A stretch of DNA of 64,000 bases from Actinomycetes bacterium. GTDB taxonomy: Bacteria > Actinomycetota > Actinomycetes > Actinomycetales > Cellulomonadaceae. Position numbers and translations under genes: made by a program. Below the pieces are notes generated by a model. That model had not been told where the DNA came from, did no database searches, and saw nothing but the letters and a program-made list of their open reading frames with translations. Shown piece by piece: positions 19,184 through 26,674 of this stretch. How positions within the stretch are numbered: the first letter of the stretch is position 1; the number at the start of each line of letters is the position of its first letter. The stretch covers positions 4,849-68,848 of the forward strand of contig JAJYTJ010000001.1 in the NCBI GenBank assembly GCA_021793115.1. The letters run 5' to 3'.

Positions 19184-19939
19184 TCAGAACGCGATGCTCA
19201 CCCCGGGCAGCGCCTGGGTCACGGCGAGCAGCTCGGTCCGCAGCGCGTGGCCACGCTCGGCGAGGGCGTCGGCGTCCACTGTGGGCCCGGACAGGCTGAC
19301 TGTGTAGATGTCTCGCCCGCAGCGGAAGGCGCAGGCCACGCAGCAGAAGCCTTCGTGGTACTCGTCGACCTCGGTGCTGAACCCGCGCGAGCGCGCTTCC
19401 TTGAGGTCGGTCTCGAGCACTCCCCGGTCGACGATCGTCGCGGGAGTGGCGGCGTTGAGCTCCAGGTCGGCCAGCGTGCGTGCGGACTCGTCCGGCGAAA
19501 GCGCGGCCAGGGCGGCCTTGCCGCCCGCGGACCCGTTCAGCGACATCCGTGTGCCGAGCGTCGAGTACCGCACCAGGCTCCGCAGCGAGTCGATCTTGTC
19601 GATGATGGTGATGGCGTCCTCGCCGAGGAGTCCTACATGCGCCGTCACTCCGAAGCGGTCGGCCAGGTCGGTTGTCACCGCCCGAACGCTGGTCGCGAAG
19701 GCGTTGTTCAGTGCCGCCCGCTCGCCCCACTCGGTCAGGCGCGAGCCAAGGGCGTACTCCGTTCCATCGCCGTAGCGCAGCACGAGGCCATGGCGCTCCA
19801 GCACGCGCAAGGTGCGCAACGCCGTCGTCGGGCTGCATGCCAGGGCACGGGCGATATCGGTGAGCCGCAGAGTGCGCCGAGCGGCGAGCTCATCTATCAC
19901 GGCGATGGCTCGCTCCAGGCTCTGCAGTTCGTAGGCCAC
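19184..19939 (-). CDS. IclR-family regulator of the cargo operon
   Basis: A 251-residue IclR protein. It has an N-terminal winged helix (LTDIARALACSPTTALRTL) and a C-terminal effector domain with the family's conserved Gly/Ala-rich and Cys-containing stretches (SAGGKAALA, GFCCVACAF). GTG 19939 was chosen because AAGGAAGG lies eight bases upstream. Earlier codons extend into the shared promoter. It is divergent from the aldolase-transketolase operon, the usual layout for local IclR control of a catabolic operon. The effector is probably the substrate or an intermediate such as a keto-acid. Confidence 0.9.
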   Translation of the reverse strand: MAYELQSLERAIAVIDELAARRTLRLTDIARALACSPTTALRTLRVLERHGLVLRYGDGTEYALGSRLTEWGERAALNNAFATSVRAVTTDLADRFGVTAHVGLLGEDAITIIDKIDSLRSLVRYSTLGTRMSLNGSAGGKAALAALSPDESARTLADLELNAATPATIVDRGVLETDLKEARSRGFSTEVDEYHEGFCCVACAFRCGRDIYTVSLSGPTVDADALAERGHALRTELLAVTQALPGVSIAF

Positions 19940-20038
19940 GCGAGGGTCCTTCCTTAGGTGGTCAGGCACGTCGGTCTGCGAGGGGCGCTTGCAGCGTACG
20001 CCAGGGAGTGTCATGATCGTTGCGCCATGAGAATGGTG

Positions 20039-20056
20039 GTTTCACATAGCGCAAAC
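20039..20056. promoter_or_regulatory. Candidate IclR operator
   Basis: GTTTCACATAGCGCAAAC is an imperfect palindrome with GTTT and AAAC ends, 17 bases before the aldolase start codon. A GTTGCGC segment just upstream can also pair with GCGCAA. IclR proteins bind palindromes of about this size in divergent promoters. Being so close to the start, it would suit repression. Confidence 0.4.
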
Positions 20057-20072
20057 TGCGAGGAGGCAGTCG

Positions 20073-20876
20073 ATGAGCACGAAGCGGCGGACGACGATCC
20101 TGAAGGACCTCATCCAGCGGCAGGACCTGACGATCGGCGTGATGCAGCAGATCGTGAACCCCGAGGTCACCGAGAGCATCGTGGAGTCGGGAGCCGACTT
20201 CGTCATCGTCGATCTGGAGCACACGGGCAAGACCATCGACTCGGCGTTCGGGTGCATCACCGCGGCCTACGCCTTCGACGTCCCGGTGCTGGTCCGCGTG
20301 TACGAGAAGGAGCAGCACCTGATCGAGCAGGCGCTCGACGCTGGCGCCCAGGGCGTGGTCGTGCCGACGGTCGAGACCGTCGAGGAGTGCGAGATGATCG
20401 TCCGCTCGGCCAAGTTCGCGCCGGTCGGAGAGCGCGGCTGGTGCCCGATCCTGCCCGCCATGCGTTGGGTGGAGGGTGAGGGGCAGGAGTACATCGCCAA
20501 CGCGAACCGCAACACCTTCGTGAGCGTCCTGATCGAGACCCCGCTCGGCATCGCGAATCTCCCGGAGATGCTCAAGGTCGAGGGCATCGATGCCTTCCTG
20601 CTCGGCCCCGGCGACTATTCGATCCGGGTCGGCAAGACCATCTGGGACCCGGAGGTCTCCGACGTCATGGTCGAGGCGATGCGCCTGATCGCCGAGGCGG
20701 GCAAGCTCAGCATGCCCGTGGCGCTGAGTTCGAACATCGCCGAGTACTACGGCAGCGGCGCCAAGGTCGTCCAGCTCGGGTTCAACGACTCAATGGCGAT
20801 CACCCAGCGGATGGCCGCAGAGACTGCCTCGATGCGCGAGGCCGTCTCCAGCGCGCGCACCCCGCAGCACGTCTGA
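20073..20876 (+). CDS. HpcH/HpaI-family class II aldolase
   Basis: A 267-residue metal-dependent aldolase of the HpcH/HpaI/GarL family. The general-base His is in VDLEHTG (~residue 50), and Arg in VRVYEKE follows. The metal-binding Glu and Asp lie in LIETPLG and GPGDYS. The family splits 4-hydroxy-2-oxo acids into pyruvate (or hydroxypyruvate) and an aldehyde. A strong GAGGAGG precedes the ATG. It is the first gene of the IclR-controlled operon. The exact substrate cannot be read from the sequence. Downstream reductase and glycerate kinase fit tartronate semialdehyde, glyoxylate or hydroxypyruvate products. Confidence 0.9.
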   Translation: MSTKRRTTILKDLIQRQDLTIGVMQQIVNPEVTESIVESGADFVIVDLEHTGKTIDSAFGCITAAYAFDVPVLVRVYEKEQHLIEQALDAGAQGVVVPTVETVEECEMIVRSAKFAPVGERGWCPILPAMRWVEGEGQEYIANANRNTFVSVLIETPLGIANLPEMLKVEGIDAFLLGPGDYSIRVGKTIWDPEVSDVMVEAMRLIAEAGKLSMPVALSSNIAEYYGSGAKVVQLGFNDSMAITQRMAAETASMREAVSSARTPQHV

Positions 20877-20964
20877 GGGCGCAGCCCGCCGACTCCCACG
20901 GCACCACCCATCGAGCCGGCGGGCCGCCCCCGTGCGCCCGCACCCCCACAGGAGGAAGACCTAG

Positions 20965-21057
20965 ATGCGAACGACGACCGTCCACGTCGTGCTTTGTACG
21001 GCGGCGAGCAGCGGGGGCGCAGCCTGTCCCCGCCCCACCGGGCCGGTGACCCGATGA
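20965..21057 (+). CDS. 30-codon leader peptide overlapping the transketolase start
   Basis: A short frame with a strong SD (AGGAGG, 20950-20955) starts at ATG 20965 and encodes 30 residues, including two Cys (positions 11 and 21). Its TGA (21055-21057) overlaps the ATG (21054-21056) of the transketolase gene, which has no good SD of its own. Translation of the leader would therefore couple to, and could control, the downstream gene. Whether the peptide itself has a function is unknown. It could also be the remains of an earlier gene end. Confidence 0.5.
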   Translation: MRTTTVHVVLCTAASSGGAACPRPTGPVTR

Positions 21058-21941
21058 GTGCGTCGATCGTCGCCCGGCCCCTGCTTGTGACGGAGCTGGA
21101 CCCTGAGCGGCGCCGTGAGCTCGACGAGCTCGCCCGCCAGATACGCATCTCGATCGTCACGATGCTCGAGCAGGCGGGCAGCGGCCACAGCGCCGGACCG
21201 CTCGGGATGGCCGAGATCTTCGCCGTGCTCTACGGGCACGTCCTGCGGCACCGGCCGGATCAGCCCGACTGGGCTGACCGCGACGTGCTGCTGCTCAGCA
21301 ACGGCCACACCGCCCCCGTCCTGTACGCGGCAATGGCGCACGCAGGGTACTTCCCGTTGAGCGAGCTCGGCACGCTCCGGCGCCTCGGCAGCCGCCTGCA
21401 AGGCCATCCCGAGCGGCTCGCCCTTCCCGGGCTGGAGAGCACCAGCGGCCCGCTCGGATCGGGACTGTCGCAGGGCGCCGGGTTGGCGCACGTCATCCAG
21501 CATCTCGACGGCCGCCGGGATCGGTTCGTCTATGTCGTCATGGGCGACGGCGAGCTGGACGAGGGCAACGTCTGGGAGGCGGCGATGTACGCCGCCAAGT
21601 ACGGCCTCGGCCAGCTCGTCGGGATCGTCGACCGCAACTACATCCAAATCGACGGCGGCACCGAGGAGGTCATGCCCCTGGGTGACCTGGCCGGCAAGTT
21701 CGCCTCGTTCGGCTGGCACGTGGTCGAGGTCGACGGCCACGACGTCGCGGCGCTGGTCGCGGCGGTCGCCGCCTGCCAGGCGGAGACCGACCGCCCGAGC
21801 GTGATCATCGCCGACACCGTTCCTGGCAAGGGAGTCCCATATATGGAGTCAGACCATCGTTGGCACGGCAAGGTGCCGACGGCCGACCAGCTCGCCGAGG
21901 CGCTGAGTGCGCTCGCGACCAGCACGGAGGCCGGACGGTGA
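21054..21941 (+). CDS. Transketolase, N-terminal (ThDP-binding) subunit
   Basis: A 295-residue protein equal to the N-terminal third of transketolase. It has GSGHSAGPLG near the start, the substrate-binding NGH in SNGHTAP and the thiamin-diphosphate motif GDGELDEGNVWEA leading to VDRNYIQ. Split two-subunit transketolases of this type occur in sugar-catabolic operons, such as apulose-4-phosphate transketolase, and in some archaea. Start ATG 21054 overlaps the leader stop. Its own 3' end overlaps the C-terminal subunit gene (GTGA). The enzyme moves a two-carbon ketol group. Hydroxypyruvate is a common donor. Confidence 0.92.
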   Translation: MSASIVARPLLVTELDPERRRELDELARQIRISIVTMLEQAGSGHSAGPLGMAEIFAVLYGHVLRHRPDQPDWADRDVLLLSNGHTAPVLYAAMAHAGYFPLSELGTLRRLGSRLQGHPERLALPGLESTSGPLGSGLSQGAGLAHVIQHLDGRRDRFVYVVMGDGELDEGNVWEAAMYAAKYGLGQLVGIVDRNYIQIDGGTEEVMPLGDLAGKFASFGWHVVEVDGHDVAALVAAVAACQAETDRPSVIIADTVPGKGVPYMESDHRWHGKVPTADQLAEALSALATSTEAGR

Positions 21942-22891
21942 TCGCGACGTCCGTGACGGTCGAGCCGATCCGGATGGGCTTCGGGCGGGGCCTGCTCGAG
22001 GCCGGCATCCGCGACGAACGGGTCGTGGCTCTGTGCGCTGACCTGGCCGAGAGCACCCAGATGCATCTGTTCCGTGAGCGGTTCCCACACCGGTTCATCG
22101 AGGTCGGTGTCGCTGAGCAGAATCTCGTGACCGTCGCCGCTGGCATGGCGGCGGCCGGGCGTATCCCGTTCACCAGCAGTTACGCGGCGTTCAGCCCCGG
22201 CCGTAACTGGGAGCAGATCAAGACCACTGCTGCGCTGAACCAGCAGCCGGTCAAGGTCGTGGGGTCGCACGCGGGGCTCAACGTCGGGCCTGACGGTGCG
22301 ACCCATCAGATGCTGGAGGACATCGCGCTGATGCGCGTCATGCCGAACATGGTCGTGGTCGCTCCCGCCGACAGCGTCGAGGCCGAGAAGGCGACGCTCG
22401 CCCTGGCCGAGAACGACCGGCCGAGCTACCTGCGGCTGGCGCGCGACGCCACCCCAGTGTTCACCGCGGCCGACGCACCATTCGAGATCGGCCGTGCGCG
22501 GGTGCTGCGGACCGGCAGCGACGTCACGCTCGCCGGCACCGGCACGATGACCTACCAGCTGCTTGTCGCCGCGGAGCTGCTCGCCGCGCAGGGCGTGTCG
22601 GCAGAGGTGGTGCATGTCGCGACCATCAAGCCGCTGGACGGCGACACCCTGCTGACCAGTGTCGCCAAGACGGGGCGTGTCGTGTCGGCGGAAGAGGCGC
22701 AGATCGCAGGTGGGTTCGGCGGCGCCGTCGCCGAGCTGCTGTGCGAGCACCTGCCCACCCCGCTGCTGCGCTGCGGCGTCCTCGACAGGTACGGGGAGTC
22801 CGGGTCTCCGGCCGAGCTCCTCGACCGGTTCGAGCTCACCGGCCAGCACCTGGCCCGGAAGATCCTGACGTTCGTGGGCAGCCATGACTGA
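21938..22891 (+). CDS. Transketolase, C-terminal (pyrimidine/Rossmann) subunit
   Basis: A 317-residue protein with the transketolase pyrimidine-binding domain. The catalytic Glu that activates ThDP is in VGVAEQN. A C-terminal transketolase domain follows. GTG 21938 overlaps the stop of the N-terminal subunit by four bases and has GGAGG upstream. With its partner it should form the active alpha2beta2 enzyme, with ThDP bound between the subunits. The phosphosugar-binding pattern is not clear enough to say whether the acceptor is phosphorylated. No sugar kinase or isomerase is seen in the operon. Confidence 0.92.
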   Translation: MIATSVTVEPIRMGFGRGLLEAGIRDERVVALCADLAESTQMHLFRERFPHRFIEVGVAEQNLVTVAAGMAAAGRIPFTSSYAAFSPGRNWEQIKTTAALNQQPVKVVGSHAGLNVGPDGATHQMLEDIALMRVMPNMVVVAPADSVEAEKATLALAENDRPSYLRLARDATPVFTAADAPFEIGRARVLRTGSDVTLAGTGTMTYQLLVAAELLAAQGVSAEVVHVATIKPLDGDTLLTSVAKTGRVVSAEEAQIAGGFGGAVAELLCEHLPTPLLRCGVLDRYGESGSPAELLDRFELTGQHLARKILTFVGSHD

Positions 22892-23879
22892 CGCCGCCGC
22901 GACGCACGCACCGAAGCCGCGGGTGGTCGTCACTCGAACGCTACCCGGCGCCACGCTGGCACCGCTGGCCAACGTCGCCGACCTGTGGGTGTGGCCGCAC
23001 GACCGGCCGATGCCCGCGCAGGAACTGCTCGCCGTGGTTCCGGGCGCCAGCGCGCTCGTCACCACGATTAACGACCGGATCGACGAAGACGTTGCCGTCG
23101 CCGCCGGCCCCGGCCTGCGGGTCGTGGCGAACACCGCGGCCGGGTACGACAACCTCGACGTCGCCGCGCTCACCGGCCACGACGTGATCGTCACCCACAC
23201 GCCGGGCGTGCTCGTAGACGCGACCGCGGATCTCGCGTTCGCGCTCCTGCTGGCCGCGACCCGCCGGATCGTGGAGGCCGACCGGCTGGTCCGATCCGGG
23301 CAGGCCTGGCAGTGGGACCTGGAGTTCATGCTCGGGTCCGGGCTGCAGGGCAAGCAGCTCGGGATCGTCGGGATGGGCGCCATCGGACGGGCCGTCGCCC
23401 AGCGGGCCGTGGCTTTCGGGATGCAGGTCGTGCACAGCGACCGGATGGCACCCGCGGTCGTGGACGGCGCAGGCGGCGTGCTGTCCCGCGCGGTCACGTT
23501 CGACGAGCTGATCGGATCCAGCGACGTGATCAGCCTGCACTGCCCGCTGACGCCCGAGACCCGGCACCTGATCGACGAGGCGGCACTGCGGCGGATGCGT
23601 CCCGGGGCGTGCCTGGTCAACACCGCGCGCGGCCCGATCGTGGACGAGGCCGCGCTGGTCGTCGCGCTGCGCGAGGGATGGATCGGCTCGGCGGGCCTGG
23701 ACGTGTACGAGGACGAGCCCGCCCTGCACCCGGGGCTGCGAGAGCTCGAGAACGCCGTGCTCGCGCCGCACCTCGGCTCGGCGACCGTCGAGACGCGCAC
23801 CCGGATGGCCGAGCTCGCCGTCGCCAACGTCGTGGCAGTCCTGGCCGGGGAACCGGCACCGACCCCGGTCCGCCGATGA
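22884..23879 (+). CDS. D-2-hydroxyacid dehydrogenase (hydroxypyruvate/glyoxylate reductase-like)
   Basis: A 331-residue NAD(P)-dependent D-2-hydroxyacid dehydrogenase. It has the Rossmann motif GMGAIG near residue 160, catalytic Arg in NTARGP, Glu in DVYEDEP and His in LAPHLGSA. It probably reduces hydroxypyruvate or glyoxylate to D-glycerate or glycolate. This fits the glycerate kinase encoded immediately downstream (ATGA overlap), while the upstream overlap with the transketolase gene is 8 bp. The Ser after the second beta strand of the cofactor domain (HSDR) suggests NADPH use. Tartronate semialdehyde reduction is usually done by another family, so hydroxypyruvate is the better guess. Confidence 0.9.
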   Translation: MTDAAATHAPKPRVVVTRTLPGATLAPLANVADLWVWPHDRPMPAQELLAVVPGASALVTTINDRIDEDVAVAAGPGLRVVANTAAGYDNLDVAALTGHDVIVTHTPGVLVDATADLAFALLLAATRRIVEADRLVRSGQAWQWDLEFMLGSGLQGKQLGIVGMGAIGRAVAQRAVAFGMQVVHSDRMAPAVVDGAGGVLSRAVTFDELIGSSDVISLHCPLTPETRHLIDEAALRRMRPGACLVNTARGPIVDEAALVVALREGWIGSAGLDVYEDEPALHPGLRELENAVLAPHLGSATVETRTRMAELAVANVVAVLAGEPAPTPVRR

Positions 23880-24931
23880 CCGTGACCTCGCCGACGGGCC
23901 GGCTCGTCATCGCCCCCGACAGCTTCAAGGGGACCTACAGCGCTGTGCAGGTCTCAGCTGCCATCGCCCGGGGTGCCCGGACGAGGGCAGCCGGCTCCGC
24001 CCTGGACGTGGTCGAACTGCCGGTCGCCGACGGTGGGGAGGGAACCCTCGATGCGCTGCGCGTCCCGATGGGCCTGACGCTGGTCGATGCGCCCAGCTGC
24101 AACCCCTGGGGCAGGCCACGCACGGGCCGGTACGGTCTGCGCACCGGCCGCGCAGGTGAGGGTGTCGCCGTGGTGGAGGTGGCCGAGTCCGACGGGCTCA
24201 CCGTCGCACACGACGGTGCCCGTGACCCCGTAACAGCGGGCACCCGCGGCACCGGGATGCTGGTGGTCGACGCCCTACGGCGCGGCGCGCAGCACATTCT
24301 GATCGCCGCCGGCGGGTCCGCGACGACCGACGGTGGTCGCGGCCTGATCGAGGAGGTTGATCGTGTCGGCGGCATCGGTTCGGCGCGCCTGAGCGTGCTC
24401 ACCGACGTCCGCACCCGGTTCGACGAGGCCGCGGTGGTCTTCGGTCCGCAGAAGGGCGCCAACGCGACCCAGGTCGCCGAGCTCACCGCCCGGCTGCGCC
24501 GGTTCGGTGCCGAACTGCCGCGCAACCCGCAGGACGTCGTCGGCGGCGGAGCGGCCGGCGGCCTGGCCGGCGGGCTCTGGGCGTGGTTCGACGCCGCGAT
24601 CGTCCCCGGCGCGAACTTCGTACTGGAGCACCTGAGACTCGACACCACGCTCCGCGGGGCAGTCGGGCTCGTCGTCGGGGAAGGGCGTCTAGACGGTCAG
24701 AGCGCCGACGGCAAGATCGTCTCCGCGCTGATCGAGCGTGCCGCCGGAATCGAGGTGCACGCGGTCGTCGGCAGCCTCGGCCCCGACGCCGACCGGTTGT
24801 CACACCGTTTCGCCTCCGTGCACATCGCCACCGACGAGGACGCCATGGCCGCCGCTGGCGCAACCATCGCCGGCCGCTATCTCCACCCGGCCGCGCGCCA
24901 TCCCGACGCCCGGTCTCACTCGAACACCTGA
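23876..24931 (+). CDS. Glycerate 2-kinase (GlxK/GarK type), shortened
   Basis: A 351-residue glycerate kinase family I protein with APDSFKGT at the N-terminus, VADGGEGT, GGSATTDGG and FGPQKGA. Compared with the usual ~375-380 residues, the segment between GGSATTDGG and FGPQKGA appears about 30 residues shorter. This may affect the nucleotide or substrate site or mark a subfamily. ATG 23876 overlaps the dehydrogenase stop (ATGA). The product converts D-glycerate to 2-phosphoglycerate, feeding lower glycolysis. It supports hydroxypyruvate or tartronate semialdehyde as the pathway exit. Confidence 0.88.
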   Translation: MTVTSPTGRLVIAPDSFKGTYSAVQVSAAIARGARTRAAGSALDVVELPVADGGEGTLDALRVPMGLTLVDAPSCNPWGRPRTGRYGLRTGRAGEGVAVVEVAESDGLTVAHDGARDPVTAGTRGTGMLVVDALRRGAQHILIAAGGSATTDGGRGLIEEVDRVGGIGSARLSVLTDVRTRFDEAAVVFGPQKGANATQVAELTARLRRFGAELPRNPQDVVGGGAAGGLAGGLWAWFDAAIVPGANFVLEHLRLDTTLRGAVGLVVGEGRLDGQSADGKIVSALIERAAGIEVHAVVGSLGPDADRLSHRFASVHIATDEDAMAAAGATIAGRYLHPAARHPDARSHSNT

Positions 24932-24949
24932 GATCAAGGAGCACCCGCC

Positions 24950-25876
24950 ATGACCAGCAGCACCGTCGCCGCTGACGGCCCCGCCGACGCCCCCGCACCG
25001 TTCCGGCGCTGGCAGATCGGCAACGTCACCGTCACCCAGGTCGTCGAGTTCGCACCGACCCTGCCGATCACCTTCCTGTTCCCGCAGGCCACGCGCGACG
25101 TCGTGGACGCCAACCCGTGGCTGCAGCCGGACTTCGTTGATGCCGACGGCAACATCCGGATGAGCGTGCACGGCTACGTCCTGGAAAGCGAGGGGCGGCG
25201 GATCATCGTCGACTCCGGGTACGGCAACCACAAGCATCGGCCGTTCTTCCAGATCGGCCACCAGATGGACGGCCCATTCCTTGAGAACCTCGCAGACGCC
25301 GGGTACCCCCGCGAGACGATCGACACAGTGATCTGCACGCACCTGCACGGCGACCACGTCGGCTGGAACACGATGCTCGTCGAAGGAGAATGGGTGCCGA
25401 CCTTCCAGGCAGCCCGCTACCTGTTCAACTCCGAGGAGTTTGCCTTCTGGTCGGCGCTGCAGCGTCCGGACGGGGACGACGTCACGTTCGAACGGGAGCA
25501 GTGGCAGATCTTCACCGACAGCGTCGGTCCGGTGGCGGAGGCCGGCCTGGTCGACTACATCGACGGGCGCTACGACGTGACCTCGGAGATCACGCTGGAA
25601 CCTACGCCGGGGCACTCGCCCGCGCACGCGTCGGTGCGGATCCACTCCGGCGGTGAGGAGGCATGGATCATCGGCGACGTCGCCCACCATCCGGTTCAGT
25701 TGGCTCGGCCCGACTGGGGATTCTCTGACGACGACCACGACGCAGCCGCAGCAACCCGCCGCGCGCTGCTGGAGCGGCTTGCCGACCAGCCGATCACCGT
25801 CTTCGGGAGCCACTGGGCGGGGCGCAACGCGGTCCGCATCGTCCGCCACGGCTCGGCGTTCGCCGTCGCCCCCTGA
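24950..25876 (+). CDS. MBL-fold metallo-hydrolase (lactonase-like)
   Basis: A 308-residue metallo-beta-lactamase fold enzyme with HLHGDH (near residue 129), later His in TPGHSPAH, bridging Asp in IGDVAHH and the C-terminal His in FGSHWAG. These are the ligands of a dinuclear metal site, as in AHL-lactonase and related hydrolases. There is no signal peptide. An SD (AAGGAG) precedes the ATG, 18 bases after the kinase gene. In this operon it could open a lactone or hydrolyse a thioester or sugar-acid derivative before aldol cleavage. The substrate is inferred, not shown. Confidence 0.88.
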   Translation: MTSSTVAADGPADAPAPFRRWQIGNVTVTQVVEFAPTLPITFLFPQATRDVVDANPWLQPDFVDADGNIRMSVHGYVLESEGRRIIVDSGYGNHKHRPFFQIGHQMDGPFLENLADAGYPRETIDTVICTHLHGDHVGWNTMLVEGEWVPTFQAARYLFNSEEFAFWSALQRPDGDDVTFEREQWQIFTDSVGPVAEAGLVDYIDGRYDVTSEITLEPTPGHSPAHASVRIHSGGEEAWIIGDVAHHPVQLARPDWGFSDDDHDAAAATRRALLERLADQPITVFGSHWAGRNAVRIVRHGSAFAVAP

Positions 25877-25884
25877 TCCACTCC

Positions 25885-25904
25885 CACTGTCCCACGGGAC
25901 AGTG
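25885..25904. promoter_or_regulatory. Perfect 20-bp palindrome
   Basis: CACTGTCCCACGGGACAGTG is a palindrome with 9-bp arms and a 2-bp centre, eight bases after the MBL gene stop and about 110 bases before the PPC-domain gene. There is no T-run. The short centre makes a DNA-binding site more likely than a terminator, so it may be an operator for separate control of the PPC gene. Nothing here says which regulator binds. Confidence 0.45.
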
Positions 25905-26012
25905 CGTATGGCTGCGTCCAGCGCGCCGCCGGACACTGCCAAGTACCCACACCTCTATACGCCCCCTCGTGGGATGCGCCGCGTCTCACGCCAGAAAAAA
26001 GGAGACACAGAA

Positions 26013-26591
26013 ATGGCACGGCTGTCAATGAAGGGCCAGATTGACGAAGTCATCTACACCCGCCTGGAGCCCGGTGAAGACCTCTTGCGTGCGCTTTGGG
26101 ACATCGCTGAAGAACACGACATCCGCGCGGGCGTGATCATGGAGGGTAGCGGCGGCCTCAAGAACTTTCGGGTGCAGCGCTACCCGCACAACGCCAAGAC
26201 CTGCCTGCTGCCGATCGACATCGTCGAGTACGACGGCCCGCTTGAGGCGAATGTCCACGGCAACATCGGCCGTATGGTGATCGAACCCGGCGCGGTCAAG
26301 GAACTTCCGATCCCCACGATCCCTGGTGTCCTCGACACCGAGCTGGACAAGTGGAACATGGCTGGCGCCCAGGGCGGCGACGGATCCCCCTACGTGCACG
26401 CCCACATGACTGCGTCTACCCGGAATGACACGATCATGGGCCACCTGATGACCGGGACCCGAATCGAGAGCCTGGCACAGTCCTACGACATCCCGTCGCA
26501 CTTCACCGTGGTCATCGCGAAGCTCAAGGGCTTCGAGTTCCAATACCGGATGACCGAGACGGGCTTCTTCCACGACTACGTGGCGATCTGA
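26013..26591 (+). CDS. PPC/DUF296-domain protein
   Basis: A 192-residue protein with the PPC (DUF296) fold. The YVHAHMTAS motif matches the conserved His-x-His of the family, followed by the Gly-rich GHLMTG segment. Bacterial members form trimers with a metal site, and plant relatives are attached to AT-hook DNA-binding domains. There is no AT-hook here. ATG 26013 has AAAAAAGGAGA upstream. The gene is the last of the unit before a strong terminator. A role as metal-dependent enzyme or metabolite sensor in the cargo pathway is a guess. Confidence 0.8.
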   Translation: MARLSMKGQIDEVIYTRLEPGEDLLRALWDIAEEHDIRAGVIMEGSGGLKNFRVQRYPHNAKTCLLPIDIVEYDGPLEANVHGNIGRMVIEPGAVKELPIPTIPGVLDTELDKWNMAGAQGGDGSPYVHAHMTASTRNDTIMGHLMTGTRIESLAQSYDIPSHFTVVIAKLKGFEFQYRMTETGFFHDYVAI

Positions 26592-26604
26592 GACCAACGC
26601 CACC

Positions 26605-26640
26605 CACGCGCGGCGGCCCTTGACCGCCGCGCGTGCCTTT
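26605..26640 (+). terminator. Intrinsic terminator inside cargo
   Basis: A perfect 12-bp stem (CACGCGCGGCGG at 26605-26616 and its complement at 26624-26635) with a 7-base loop is followed by CCTTTTG. It lies 13 bases after the PPC gene stop. This is a textbook intrinsic terminator. It separates the aldolase-to-PPC unit from the MFS-esterase-SDR unit, or attenuates read-through into it. Confidence 0.85.
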
Positions 26641-26674
26641 TGTGGACTCATCAATGACGACGAGGAGCACAACG

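Noticed and set aside
20073..24931. Assignment to apiose or glucarate catabolism
   Set aside because: The split transketolase recalls apulose-4-phosphate enzymes, and the aldolase and kinase recall glucarate catabolism. However, no kinase, isomerase or dehydratase of either route is present.
26633..26674. Earlier in-frame starts for the MFS gene
   Set aside because: The GTG lies inside the terminator hairpin and the next ATG lacks an SD. ATG 26675 has GAGGAG at the right distance.
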